A stretch of DNA of 64,000 nt from Propionibacteriales bacterium (lineage in GTDB: Bacteria > Actinomycetota > Actinomycetes > Propionibacteriales > Nocardioidaceae), in contig JAPLCC010000048.1 in NCBI GenBank assembly GCA_026392415.1, positions 1 to 64,000 of the forward strand. Direction: 5' to 3'. Made by a program: the position numbers and the translations under genes. The stretch's first letter is position 1, and each line of letters starts with the position of its first letter. Under the pieces are notes generated by a model, which made no database searches, was not told where the DNA came from, and saw only the letters and a list, made by a program, of their open reading frames with translations. Below are positions 25,710-34,471 of this stretch, one piece after another.

Positions 25710-27095
25710 ATGGAGTACGTCGAGTCACTGCTGGAGCTCATCGGGAACACCCCGCTCGTCCGGTTGAACAAGTCGCTGGACCTGCCGGGTGACGGGCCGC
25801 TGGTCCTCGCGAAGGTGGAGTACCTCAACCCCGGCGGCTCGGTGAAGGACCGGATCGCGTCGCGCATGATCGAGGCGGCTGAGGAGTCCGGCGCGCTCCT
25901 GCCCGGCGGCACGATCGTCGAGCCGACGTCCGGCAACACCGGCGTGGGGCTGGCGATGGTGGCGCAGCAGAAGGGCTACCACTGCATCTTCGTGTGCCCC
26001 GACAAGGTCAGCGAGGACAAGCGCAACGTCCTCAAGGCGTACGGCGCCGACGTGGTCGTGTGTCCCACGGCTGTCGCGCCGGAGCACCCCGACTCCTACT
26101 ACAACGTCAGCGACCGGCTCGCCTCGCAGCCGGGTGCCTGGAAGCCCGACCAGTCCTCCAACCCGCACAACCCGCGCTCCCACTACGAGGAGACCGGCCC
26201 GGAGATCTGGCGCCAGACCGAAGGCAGGATCACGCACTTCGTCACCGGCATGGGCACCGGCGGCACGATCAGTGGTGTCGGTCGCTACCTCAAGGAGCAG
26301 AACGCTGCTGTCCAGGTGATCGGCTCCGACCCGGCCGGCTCGGTCTACTCCGGCGGCACCGGTCGCCCCTACCTCGTCGAGGGTGTCGGTGAGGACTTCT
26401 GGCCCGAGACCTACGACCGCGACGTCGCCGACCGCGTCATCGAGGTCTCCGACGCGGACTCGTTCGCCTTCACCCGACGCCTGGCCCGCGAGGAGCAGAT
26501 GCTTGTCGGCGGCTCCTCCGGCATGGCCGCGTTCGCCGCCCGACAGCTGGCCCACGAGCTGGCCGCGGAAGGAAAGAACGACGCGATCATCGTCGTCCTG
26601 CTGCCTGACTCCGGGCGCGGCTACCTCAGCAAGGTCTTCAACGACGACTGGCTGGCCCAGTACGGCTTCAGCACCGGCCTGCCCGCCCCGGCCCGGACCG
26701 TCGGCGAGATCCTGCACAGCAAGACCGAGGGACTGCCCGCGCTGGTGCACACCCACCCCAACGAGACCATCGCCGAGGCCGTCGCCATCCTCCAGGAGTA
26801 CGCCGTCTCGCAGATGCCGGTCGTGCGCGCCGAACCGCCGATCGTTGCCGCCGAGGTCGCCGGCTCCGTCTCCGAGCGGGCGCTGCTCGACGCCCTCTTC
26901 ACCGGCAAGGCCAAGCTGACCGACCCGGTCGAGGCGCACATGTCGCCGGCGCTGCCGACCATCGGGTCGACCGAGGACGCCACCGATGCAGTGCCGCTGC
27001 TCGAGTCCGCGGATGCGGTCCTGGTGCACGAGGACGGCAAGCCGATCGGCGTCCTCACACGCCACGACCTGTTGATGTTCCTCGCCCGCGGCTGA
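25710..27095 (+). CDS. cbs: Cystathionine beta-synthase
   Basis: This 461-residue PLP enzyme of fold type II has IGNTPLVRLNKS, the PLP-Lys motif GGSVKDRI (Lys 46), the phosphate loop PTSGNTGVGLA, MGTGGTISGVGRYLK and two C-terminal CBS motifs (about residues 340-461). It condenses homocysteine with serine (transsulfuration); cysteine-synthase activity is possible. Unlike the human enzyme it has no haem domain. ATG 25710 with GTGAGG upstream. A GNAT gene starts 4 bases after the stop. Confidence 0.93.
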   Translation: MEYVESLLELIGNTPLVRLNKSLDLPGDGPLVLAKVEYLNPGGSVKDRIASRMIEAAEESGALLPGGTIVEPTSGNTGVGLAMVAQQKGYHCIFVCPDKVSEDKRNVLKAYGADVVVCPTAVAPEHPDSYYNVSDRLASQPGAWKPDQSSNPHNPRSHYEETGPEIWRQTEGRITHFVTGMGTGGTISGVGRYLKEQNAAVQVIGSDPAGSVYSGGTGRPYLVEGVGEDFWPETYDRDVADRVIEVSDADSFAFTRRLAREEQMLVGGSSGMAAFAARQLAHELAAEGKNDAIIVVLLPDSGRGYLSKVFNDDWLAQYGFSTGLPAPARTVGEILHSKTEGLPALVHTHPNETIAEAVAILQEYAVSQMPVVRAEPPIVAAEVAGSVSERALLDALFTGKAKLTDPVEAHMSPALPTIGSTEDATDAVPLLESADAVLVHEDGKPIGVLTRHDLLMFLARG

Positions 27096-27099
27096 CCCG

Positions 27100-27594
27100 G
27101 TGCGCCTGCCTGACGGCGTCCGCGAAGCCACGCCCGCGGACGTCCCCGACATCCTGCGCCTGATCCGTGAGCTCGCCGCCTACGAGCGCGAACCCGACGC
27201 GGTCGAGACGACGGAGGCGCTTCTCCAGACCTGGCTGTTCGAGTCGGACCCGGTGGCCTCGGTGCTCGTCGCGGAGGCCGAGGGCCGGGTGGTCGGGATC
27301 GCCCTGTGGTTTCGCACCTACTCCACGTGGACCGGCGTGCCCGGCATCTACCTCGAGGATCTGTACGTCGAGCCGGGCCGGCGAGGCAGCGGGCTCGGCA
27401 AGGCGCTGCTCGCGTCGCTCGCCCGGATCGCCGTTGACCGCGGCTACCGTCGGGTGGAGTGGGCCGTGCTCGACTGGAACACCCCGTCCATCGAGTTCTA
27501 CCAGGCGCTCGGTGCCCGCCCGATGGCGGACTGGACGACCTACCGGCTGACCGGCGACGCGCTCGAGGAGCTGTCGGGGCTTGGCGGCTCGTAG
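27100..27594 (+). CDS. GNAT family N-acetyltransferase
   Basis: This 164-residue single GNAT domain has the acetyl-CoA-binding motif A LEDLYVEPGRRGSGLGKALL and a C-terminal VLDWNTPSIEFYQALGA. The overall pattern is that of the spermidine/thialysine acetyltransferase (SSAT-like) branch. It follows cbs by 4 bases and may be co-transcribed; whether it acts on an amino acid product of that pathway is not known. The last 55 bases overlap the convergent GNAT gene. Confidence 0.87.
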   Translation: MRLPDGVREATPADVPDILRLIRELAAYEREPDAVETTEALLQTWLFESDPVASVLVAEAEGRVVGIALWFRTYSTWTGVPGIYLEDLYVEPGRRGSGLGKALLASLARIAVDRGYRRVEWAVLDWNTPSIEFYQALGARPMADWTTYRLTGDALEELSGLGGS

Positions 27595-28535
27595 TAACGA
27601 CAGCCGTGGTGGGGCGACAGGCCGAGTGCTGCCCACAGGGCCTGCCCGTCGGTGTTGTCGGTCTCGACGTGCAACCAGGCGGTCATCGCACCTTGTTCGG
27701 CGCCCCATTCGAGGAGCTCGCCCACGACGGCCGTGGCCAGTCCGCGGCGGCGGTGCGTGGGGTCCACGGTGATGCCGTGCAGACCGAGCCAGTCGCCGTC
27801 GATGGCGGCGTGTCCCTCGGCGAGCGGATCGCAGCCGGAGCCGACACTCGCAACGGCCCGCGGACCACTGACCACGAGCTCGACAGGTCGCACGGGCGGC
27901 GGCAGCGATCGTCGGACGCGGGAGAGGGAGGCGAGCCAGAGCTCGGACTCCCCGTGGTCGAGCGGCCGCCAGCCGGCGGCCCGGAAGACGTCCTCCTCGG
28001 GTGACCCGAGCTCGACCTGTGCCAGCGGGTCGCGCCCGCGCTCGGCATAGAACGCCTCGATCCCCGCAACGGCCTCGGCCATGGGCAGCCCCGGCTCACC
28101 CATGGCCAGGCACGAATTGGCGCGCTTGAGCACGCGACCGACCGGCGCCGGGTCGAAGCGCAGTTGCCACTCACCCAGCGCGACCCGTTCGACCGTTGGC
28201 CACAGGGTGGCAGTGTGCGACTCCGACTCCCGGGCCGTGACCCGGTGTCGCACGGAGGGCCGGGGCGGCACCGGCTTGCCCGACACGATGTCGACGAGCG
28301 CGATCGTGACCGCGTCGCCGGTCTCGGGCTGCACGACACAGACGCCGTCCGCCCAGGCCGTGCAGACACCGAGCAGGTCGGTCATCGCCGGCCCACCGCT
28401 GGGACCGGTCTCGCCACGCACGATCCGTCGTACGACGACGCGCTGACCGACCACGTGCGGGCCCAGAGTGTGGCCGGCGGGATGGTCGGGCGACGGATCT
28501 TGTCCAGAAGGGGAGGGTCTGCGCGCGGAAGGCAC
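27540..28535 (-). CDS. GNAT acetyltransferase with N-terminal SH3-like module
   Basis: This 331-residue protein has an N-terminal beta module (GQRVVVRRIV, TDLLGVCTAW, VVQPETGDAVTIALVDIVSGKPVPP) that resembles the small SH3-like domains of actinobacterial GNAT fusions, a central region, and a C-terminal GNAT domain with ITVDPTHRRRGLATAVVGELL. The substrate is unknown. GTG 28535 was chosen because TAGTAT lies 7 bases upstream on this strand, a leaderless arrangement; the ATG at 28574 would lie upstream of that promoter. The gene is divergent from fdxA and its -10 box overlaps the -10 box of fdxA. Confidence 0.78.
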   Translation of the reverse strand: MPSARRPSPSGQDPSPDHPAGHTLGPHVVGQRVVVRRIVRGETGPSGGPAMTDLLGVCTAWADGVCVVQPETGDAVTIALVDIVSGKPVPPRPSVRHRVTARESESHTATLWPTVERVALGEWQLRFDPAPVGRVLKRANSCLAMGEPGLPMAEAVAGIEAFYAERGRDPLAQVELGSPEEDVFRAAGWRPLDHGESELWLASLSRVRRSLPPPVRPVELVVSGPRAVASVGSGCDPLAEGHAAIDGDWLGLHGITVDPTHRRRGLATAVVGELLEWGAEQGAMTAWLHVETDNTDGQALWAALGLSPHHGCRYYEPPSPDSSSSASPVSR

Positions 28536-28542
28536 GGTGGGG

Positions 28543-28552
28543 ATACTAGGCT
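28543..28552. promoter_or_regulatory. Overlapping divergent -10 boxes of the GNAT and fdxA genes
   Basis: On the plus strand TAGGCT (28547-28552) is the -10 of fdxA. On the minus strand TAGTAT (28548 down to 28543) is the -10 of the GNAT gene. They share two bases, so the two promoters cannot be opened by polymerase at the same time. Confidence 0.5.
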
Positions 28553-28642
28553 GACCCCCGGACACGAAAGCCATTCGTATTGGTCGCAGCCGTGTCGCCC
28601 CCGCAGTGTCCGCAGTTGAAGGCCTTGTCCAGGAGGAACTCG

Positions 28643-28972
28643 ATGACCTACATCATCTCGCAGCCGTGCGTCGACCTGAAGGACCGTGCGTGCGTCGATG
28701 AATGTCCGGTCGACTGCATCTACGAAGGCAAGCGGATGCTCTACATCCACCCCGACGAGTGCGTCGACTGTGGTGCGTGCGAGCCCGTGTGCCCGGTGGA
28801 AGCCATCTTCTACGAGGACGACGTCCCGGAGGAGTGGAAGGACTACTACGACGCCAACGTCAAGTTCTTCGACGACCTCGGCTCGCCCGGCGGTGCCGCC
28901 AAGATGGGCGAGATCGACAAGGACGCCGAGCTCGTGGCGGCGCTCGAGCCGCAGATCCACGACGAACACTGA
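28643..28972 (+). CDS. fdxA: Seven-iron ferredoxin
   Basis: This 109-residue ferredoxin has the Cys pattern C9-x7-C17-x3-C21-x3-C25 and C40-x2-C43-x2-C46-x3-C50. C17 instead of a close C-x2-C in the first cluster indicates a 3Fe-4S plus 4Fe-4S protein, the FdxA type of actinobacteria. It is an electron carrier. The C-terminal 55 residues are acidic ([18 protein letters not shown]), usual for the family. AGGAGG lies 6 bases before ATG 28643. The dapC gene follows after 3 bases, a conserved actinobacterial pairing. Confidence 0.96.
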   Translation: MTYIISQPCVDLKDRACVDECPVDCIYEGKRMLYIHPDECVDCGACEPVCPVEAIFYEDDVPEEWKDYYDANVKFFDDLGSPGGAAKMGEIDKDAELVAALEPQIHDEH

Positions 28973-28975
28973 GTC

Positions 28976-30091
28976 GTGACCGAGCCTGTCTCGCGGCGGC
29001 TTCCCGACTTTCCCTGGGACCAGTTGACGCAGTACGCCGAGCAGGCGCGCGCACATCCCGACGGGATCGTCGACCTGTCGATCGGCACACCGGTCGACCC
29101 CACGCCTGAGGTGGCGCAGGCTGCGCTCGCGGCGGCGGCCGACTCGCCCGGCTACCCGCTCACCATCGGGATCCCCGAGGTCCGGCAGGCCGTCGTCGAC
29201 TGGCTGTCCGGCACGCATGGGGTCACGGGGCTGGGCCTCGACCAGGTCCTTCCGCTGATCGGCTCGAAGGAGTTCATCTCCAACCTGGCCGCCCACCTGG
29301 GCCTCGGCCCGGGTGACGTCATCGGCTACCCGGCGCTGGCCTACCCGACCTACGAGGTCGGTGCCGCCTATGTCGGCGCGACCCCGGTCGCGACCGACTC
29401 ACTGACCAGTTTCGGCCCCGAGACGCCGAAGCTGCTCTGGATCAACTCGCCGTCCAACCCTTCGGGCCGGGTGCTCCCGAAGGAGCACCTCAAGAAGGTC
29501 GTCGACTGGTGCCGCGAGCGTGGCGTGCTGCTCGTCTCCGACGAGTGCTACCTCGACTGCGTCTGGGACGGCGACGCCGTCTCGGTGCTGCATCCCGACG
29601 TCTGCGGCGGCTCGGCCGACGGCATCCTCATCGTCCACTCGCTGTCGAAGCGCTCGAATCTCGCCGGCTACCGCTGCGGCTTCGTCGCTGGTGACCGCGC
29701 TGTGATCGCCGAACTGCTCGCCGTACGCAAGAACCTCGGTCTGCTGATGCCGGGCCCCACCCAGCGCGCGATGGCGGCCGTCCTCGGCGACGAGACACAC
29801 GTGGCCGAGCAGCACGACCGCTACCTCGCACGCCGTACGAAGCTGCGCGCAGCGCTCGAGGCTGCCGGCTACACGATCGAGCACTCCGAGGCCTCGCTCT
29901 ACCTCTGGACCACCAAGGGTCCCGACGGTCCCGACTGCTGGTCGATGGTCGCCGACCTGGCCGCGCAGGGGATCCTCGTCGCGCCGGGCGCGTTCTACGG
30001 CACGGCCGGCGCCCACCACGTCCGGGTGGCGTTGACCGCCACGGACGAACGGGTGGACGCCGCCGTCGCCCGGCTCACCCCACGAGCCTGA
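28976..30091 (+). CDS. dapC: Succinyldiaminopimelate transaminase
   Basis: This 371-residue class I/II aminotransferase has SIGTPVDPTPE at the N-terminus, SPSNPSGRVL, SDECYLDCVW and the PLP-Lys in HSLSKRSNLAGYRCGF. Position directly after fdxA is the typical location of actinobacterial dapC. It would make N-succinyl-LL-diaminopimelate in lysine and peptidoglycan precursor synthesis; dapD and dapE lie 4.5 and 11 kb downstream. Start GTG 28976, 3 bases after fdxA. Confidence 0.93.
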   Translation: MTEPVSRRLPDFPWDQLTQYAEQARAHPDGIVDLSIGTPVDPTPEVAQAALAAAADSPGYPLTIGIPEVRQAVVDWLSGTHGVTGLGLDQVLPLIGSKEFISNLAAHLGLGPGDVIGYPALAYPTYEVGAAYVGATPVATDSLTSFGPETPKLLWINSPSNPSGRVLPKEHLKKVVDWCRERGVLLVSDECYLDCVWDGDAVSVLHPDVCGGSADGILIVHSLSKRSNLAGYRCGFVAGDRAVIAELLAVRKNLGLLMPGPTQRAMAAVLGDETHVAEQHDRYLARRTKLRAALEAAGYTIEHSEASLYLWTTKGPDGPDCWSMVADLAAQGILVAPGAFYGTAGAHHVRVALTATDERVDAAVARLTPRA

Positions 30092-30134
30092 CGGAACCGG
30101 TCACGGGCCGGACTCCGCCGCAAGCCGACGTCCT

Positions 30135-30524
30135 TCAGGCGGGGATGGTCGCGAGCTTCTCGAGCATGTGGTTCATCGCCGCCAGGTGCTCGTGCTGGGC
30201 ACTGAACAAGATCACGTCGGCGTCCTCCTCGACCCGTACGGAGTGTCCGGCCGGCCAGTAGAAGACGTCGCCGCCGCTGCAGGTCTCCTGCGAGTCGTCG
30301 GCGTAGGTCACCACGACGCGCCCGTTGAGCATGTAACCCCAGTGCTCGGCCTGGCAGGCGTCGTCAGGCAGGCCCTGGAGCAGCGGCGCGATGTCGACCC
30401 CGGCCGCGAGCGTGAAGTACTCGGCCGCGAGCGGGCCGGAGCCGATGCCGAAGTCGGGCAGGTGGCGGGCGGTGGCGCCGAGGGCGTTCATCTTGATCGG
30501 GAGATCGGTCTTCGGGAGGTGCAT
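30135..30524 (-). CDS. Cupin-domain protein
   Basis: This 129-residue single cupin has a beta-rich core with AEHWGYMLNGRVVVTY (motif 1, with a single His) and GGDVFYWPAGHSVRVEED (motif 2). A C-terminal helical segment contains QHEHLAAMNHML. The metal-binding set is incomplete compared with classic cupins, so a sensing or binding role is as likely as catalysis. AAGGAG lies 6 bases before ATG 30524. It is divergent from a TPR-type regulator gene, probably its controller. Confidence 0.8.
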   Translation of the reverse strand: MHLPKTDLPIKMNALGATARHLPDFGIGSGPLAAEYFTLAAGVDIAPLLQGLPDDACQAEHWGYMLNGRVVVTYADDSQETCSGGDVFYWPAGHSVRVEEDADVILFSAQHEHLAAMNHMLEKLATIPA

Positions 30525-30566
30525 GACGGGCTCCTTGTGCTTGGGAAACTACTTCACCCCTGAGGC

Positions 30567-30583
30567 GTGACAAGCGGTGTCAC
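30567..30583. promoter_or_regulatory. Palindromic operator candidate GTGACA-N5-TGTCAC
   Basis: Perfect 6-base arms at 30567-30572 and 30578-30583 lie between the cupin and TPR-regulator genes. The right arm overlaps CACAAT (30581-30586), the probable -10 box of the leaderless regulator gene. Occupation of the dyad should block that promoter. Confidence 0.5.
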
Positions 30584-30592
30584 AATGCGACA

Positions 30593-32524
30593 GTGACGAC
30601 CCAGGACCTCCCCGCCGCCCTTGAGCTGCGGGCGATGCAGGCCTACGCCGCGGGAGAGTTCGAGGCCTCGGTCACCGCGTGGGAGCGCCTGTACGACGTC
30701 CAGGAAGCCGCCGGTGAGCCGGTCCAGGCTGCCCGGGCGGCCGCCATGGTCGCGCTCAACCTGCTGTGTGAGACCGGGCTGCTCGCGCCGGTGCGCGGCT
30801 GGGTGGTGCGAACGCGGCGATCACTCGGCGAGGCCGAGACCGGTCCGGTGCATGCTCTGCTCGCGATCATCGAGACCTACGAGCGCTTCCTGTCCGGCGA
30901 TCCTGAAGCGGCGCTGGAGCCGGCGCGGGCGGCGGTCGAGCTCGGCAAGCGCTTCGGCGTCGATCCGGCCCATGGCCTGGGCCGCACGGCATTGGCCCGA
31001 CTGGCGATCCACGGCGGCGACATCGACCGCGGGATCGCGATGCTCGACGAGCTGGCCGTCGATCTCGGTGCCGGGATCTTCGACCCGCTGACGACGGGCA
31101 ATGTCTACTGCGAGCTGATCTGTGCCGCCCAGTGGCTCGGGCGTCACGACCGCGCCCGCGAGTGGACCGAGGTGATGGACCGATGGCGCCGGGGCCGCGC
31201 CTTCGGCGGACCCAACGGTCGCTGCCGGATCCACCGGGCCGAGCTGCTCCGGGTCACCGGGCCGGCCGCGGCCGCTGAGGAGGAAGCGCTCGCGGCGTGC
31301 GTCGAGCTCCGGCCGTGGATGCGTCGCGAGTTCGGCTGGCCGCTGGTCGAGCTGGGCAACATCCGTCTGCGCAGGGGCGATCTCGTCGGCGCCGAGGAGG
31401 CGTTCCTCGAGGCACACGAACGTGCCTGGTCGCCGCAGCCCGGCCTCGCGCTGGTGCGCCTCGCGCAGGGCCGGGCCGATGTCGCCGAGGAGATGGTGCG
31501 CGGCGAGATCGAGCACCCGATGGAGGTGCCCTGGAAGGAACGCCCGCCCTTCGGCGACCTTCGCCTGGTGCCCCTGCTCGCGGCCCGTTCCGAGATCGCC
31601 GAGGTCCGCGGTGACCGGTCCGCGGCACAAGCCGCCGCCGAGGGATTGGCCGCCATTCAGGCCCGCTACCCGAGCCTCGCGCTCCGTGCCGAGGCCGCCC
31701 TGGCCCGGGCGCGGGCGGCGCTGGCGGCCGGGATGCCCGACCTGGCCGTCGAGCCGGCGCAGACAGCCGTGGCGTGCTGGGCCGAGCTCGGGGCGCCGTA
31801 CGACGTCGCGACGGCGCGGGTTGTCCTGGGCCGTGCTCGCCGCGAGTCCGGAGCCGATGACCTGGCACGCATGGACTGGAAGTCGGCAGCCACGGGATTC
31901 CGTGAGTTCGGCGCCGAGCACCGGGCGGTCGCGGTGGATGCCCTTCTCGAACCACCGACCGAGTCACCGTCGGTGTCCGTCGGCCCGACGGCGGCCTTCC
32001 TGGTCCGGTCCGGCGACCGCTGGGAGATCGGTTGCCGCGACCGGCGGGCCTGGATTCCCGACCTGAAGGGTGTACGACTGCTGGCGACACTGCTCGCTGC
32101 ACCGGGCCAGGAGTTCCACGTCGTCGACCTGGTCGGCGCCGGCATCGTCGAGGCGGGGCTTCCCGTCCTGGACGACGAGGCGCGGGCGGCGTACCGCCGT
32201 CGGCTGGCGGACGTGGAGGACGACCTCGCCGAGGCCGAGCGCGACAACGACGAGGCGAGGCGGGTGCTCGCCGAGCGTGACCGCGACTACCTGATGGCGG
32301 AGCTGTCGAGCGCCGTCGGCCTCGGTGGCCGGAGCCGCACGTCGTCCGGCACCGTCGAACGCGCCCGCACCAGCGTGACCCGGTCGCTGCGCTACGCCCT
32401 GGCGCGGATCAGCGAACAGTTGCCCGAACTGGGCGGCCATCTCGACGCGGCCGTCCGCACGGGCACGGGCTGCAGTTACCGCCCCGACCCGGTCTCGCCG
32501 CTCGACTGGCGGGTCCGTTCCTAA
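30593..32524 (+). CDS. TPR-rich regulator-like protein with conserved C-terminal domain
   Basis: This 643-residue protein is made of helical TPR-like repeats over about residues 1-440 (repeated small/aromatic pairs and Ala-rich helices such as LALRAEAALARARAALAAG). A linker and a C-terminal domain of about 180 residues follow (KGVRLLATLLAAPGQEFHVV, DDEARAAYRRRLADVEDDLA, SRTSSGTVERARTSVTRSLR, LDAAVRTGTGCSYRPD). This C-terminal domain is found in actinobacterial ATPase or LuxR/cyclase-like regulators, usually with the TPR part, and its function is not established; no ATPase or HTH is seen here. GTG 30593 lies behind CACAAT at leaderless distance. The stop overlaps that of the next gene by 4 bases. 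Confidence 0.7.
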   Translation: MTTQDLPAALELRAMQAYAAGEFEASVTAWERLYDVQEAAGEPVQAARAAAMVALNLLCETGLLAPVRGWVVRTRRSLGEAETGPVHALLAIIETYERFLSGDPEAALEPARAAVELGKRFGVDPAHGLGRTALARLAIHGGDIDRGIAMLDELAVDLGAGIFDPLTTGNVYCELICAAQWLGRHDRAREWTEVMDRWRRGRAFGGPNGRCRIHRAELLRVTGPAAAAEEEALAACVELRPWMRREFGWPLVELGNIRLRRGDLVGAEEAFLEAHERAWSPQPGLALVRLAQGRADVAEEMVRGEIEHPMEVPWKERPPFGDLRLVPLLAARSEIAEVRGDRSAAQAAAEGLAAIQARYPSLALRAEAALARARAALAAGMPDLAVEPAQTAVACWAELGAPYDVATARVVLGRARRESGADDLARMDWKSAATGFREFGAEHRAVAVDALLEPPTESPSVSVGPTAAFLVRSGDRWEIGCRDRRAWIPDLKGVRLLATLLAAPGQEFHVVDLVGAGIVEAGLPVLDDEARAAYRRRLADVEDDLAEAERDNDEARRVLAERDRDYLMAELSSAVGLGGRSRTSSGTVERARTSVTRSLRYALARISEQLPELGGHLDAAVRTGTGCSYRPDPVSPLDWRVRS

Positions 32525-33480
32525 CGGAAGACGTCGACGTGCACGTGGTCGCGGTGCTCGAGGATCTTGATGTCGCCCGGGGAGTTGGGCGGGTCGTAGT
32601 CCCTCCAGCCCTCGCGGCCGGCGGTCCAGATCCGGTCGTCGAAGATGACCGTGCGTACGTCGAGGCGCGCGGCGTTGGCCACGAGGTAGTGCGCCATGGC
32701 CCAGCCGCGGATGTTGTTGGCCTTGCTGATCGGACGCACGAAGACGTCGATGGCACGGCCGTCGTAGTGCGCCGACCCTTCGATGTGGCCGCTGTCGACT
32801 CCCTCGGGCGCGTAGCCTCCGAGGGACAGGTTGCCGAACCGCTCCAGGAGTTCCTTGCGCGTGGCATTGGCACGTGCGGTCAACCCGTTGGGAGTGAGGT
32901 CGGCGTCGGCCGAGGGCGCCCCGCCGTCGAGGTCGCAGGTGAAGGTCGCGGGGGAGTAGCCCGCGAGGGCCGAGGCCAGGGCCCGGCCGTCGGCCTCGTG
33001 GTCGGCGTACGCATCGGGGAAGGCGGAGCGCTGCACCTTCTGGGCAGCGACCGTGATCTCCATGTCCTCGTAGCCGTCGATCTTCACCAGTGCGTCGTAG
33101 AACGCATTGGTGGAGTAGACCGGGTCGAGGATCTGTTCGCGGGTGCCCCAACCCTGCGACGGGCGTTGCTGGAAGAGGCCGAGCGAGTCGCGGTCGCCGT
33201 AGTCGATGTTGTCGAGCTTCGACTCCTGGTAGGCCGTGGCCAGCGCGATCGACGCGGCCCGTGCGGGCAGCCCCCGACGTACGGCGATGGAGGCGATCAG
33301 TGAGGCGTACTCCGCCTGTTCGGCGTCGATCTCGACCGTGTGCTCGTCGACGGTGACGGTGCAGTCACCGTCGGGACCACCCACCAGGTTCTCGGTCACC
33401 CTGAGCACGGCGATGCCCACGCCGACGACCGTCGCCAGGGCGGCGATGCCGACGACGACGGTCGTTGCAGTGCGCTTCAC
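32521..33480 (-). CDS. Transglycosylase-like envelope protein
   Basis: This 319-residue protein has an N-terminal membrane anchor or signal (about residues 6-27), then a lysozyme-like region with ALATAYQESKLDNIDYGDRD and SLGLFQQRPSQGWG, in which Glu 86 would be the catalytic acid. The C-terminal region (about 215-319; TPNGLTARANATRKELLERFG, SGHIEGSAHYDGRAIDVFVR, YLVANAARLDVRTVIFDD) resembles the conserved domain seen at the end of other actinobacterial secreted wall proteins. It probably trims peptidoglycan. Start GTG 33480; the long in-frame extension upstream belongs to dapD DNA. Confidence 0.75.
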   Translation of the reverse strand: MKRTATTVVVGIAALATVVGVGIAVLRVTENLVGGPDGDCTVTVDEHTVEIDAEQAEYASLIASIAVRRGLPARAASIALATAYQESKLDNIDYGDRDSLGLFQQRPSQGWGTREQILDPVYSTNAFYDALVKIDGYEDMEITVAAQKVQRSAFPDAYADHEADGRALASALAGYSPATFTCDLDGGAPSADADLTPNGLTARANATRKELLERFGNLSLGGYAPEGVDSGHIEGSAHYDGRAIDVFVRPISKANNIRGWAMAHYLVANAARLDVRTVIFDDRIWTAGREGWRDYDPPNSPGDIKILEHRDHVHVDVFR

Positions 33481-33521
33481 GGCTACCAGTCTGCGTGACG
33501 GCTGGTGACGGGCCGGGCTGG

Positions 33522-34460
33522 TCAGTTGGCGTGCAGTGCGGCGTTGAGGGCGATGCCCTCGCCCTGCCACGGCACGGCCTCGACGGCGCCCGAGACCGAG
33601 TTGCGACGGAACAGGACGTTGCTTGCGCCGGACAGTTCGCGTGCCTTGATGACCCGCGAATCCTTGCCGGGCTCGAGCACCGTGACCTTGGTGCCGGCGG
33701 TGACGTAGCAGCCCGCTTCGACGACGCAGTCGTCGCCGAGAGAGATGCCGATGCCTGCATTGGCGCCGAGCAGGCAGCGCTGGCCGATGGAGACGACCTC
33801 CTTGCCGCCGCCTGACAGCGTGCCCATGATCGAGGCGCCACCGCCGACGTCGGAGCCGTCGCCGACGACGACTCCGGCGGAGATCCGGCCCTCGACCATC
33901 GAGGTGCCGAGCGTGCCGGCGTTGAAGTTCACGAAGCCCTCGTGCATGACCGTGGTGCCCTCGGCCAGGTGCGCGCCGAGGCGGACCCGGTCGGCGTCGG
34001 CGATCCGCACGCCGCCCGGAATGACGTAGTCGACCAGGCGCGGGACCTTGTCGACGCCGAAGACGGTGACGTGCTTGCCTGCAGCCTGCAGGCGGGCGCG
34101 GGTGAGCTCGAAGCCCTCGATGGCGCACGGACCGGCCGAGGTCCACACGACGTTGGTCAGCAGGCCGAACACGCCGTCGAGGTTCTGTCCGTGCGGTGCC
34201 ACCAGGCGGTGCGAGAGCAGGTGGAGGCGCAGCCACACGTCGGTGGTGCCCGCCGGCGCCGTGCCCAGGTCGGCGATCTCGATGAGGTCGACCTTGCGGG
34301 TCACCCTGCGCGCCTCGTCGATGCCCTCGAGAGCGAGCAGGTCGGCCGGAGCCTCCGCGTCAGCAGGCTTCTCGCCGAGAGCCGGCGTCGGGAACCAGAC
34401 GTCGAGAACGGTCTGGTCGGCGGCGTACGTCGTCAGGCCGAAGCCCCATGCGGCAGTCAC
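33522..34460 (-). CDS. dapD: Tetrahydrodipicolinate N-succinyltransferase
   Basis: This 312-residue protein is of the actinobacterial DapD type: N-terminal domain ([20 protein letters not shown]), then a left-handed beta helix of hexapeptide repeats ([59 protein letters not shown]). It transfers succinyl from succinyl-CoA in lysine/diaminopimelate synthesis. GTG 34460 lies 8 bases after TAGGAT on the minus strand, so a leaderless mRNA is likely; the annotation-style longer frame reads into the thioesterase gene. It follows that gene by 11 bases. Confidence 0.93.
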   Translation of the reverse strand: MTAAWGFGLTTYAADQTVLDVWFPTPALGEKPADAEAPADLLALEGIDEARRVTRKVDLIEIADLGTAPAGTTDVWLRLHLLSHRLVAPHGQNLDGVFGLLTNVVWTSAGPCAIEGFELTRARLQAAGKHVTVFGVDKVPRLVDYVIPGGVRIADADRVRLGAHLAEGTTVMHEGFVNFNAGTLGTSMVEGRISAGVVVGDGSDVGGGASIMGTLSGGGKEVVSIGQRCLLGANAGIGISLGDDCVVEAGCYVTAGTKVTVLEPGKDSRVIKARELSGASNVLFRRNSVSGAVEAVPWQGEGIALNAALHAN

Positions 34461-34471
34461 GTGGATGAATC

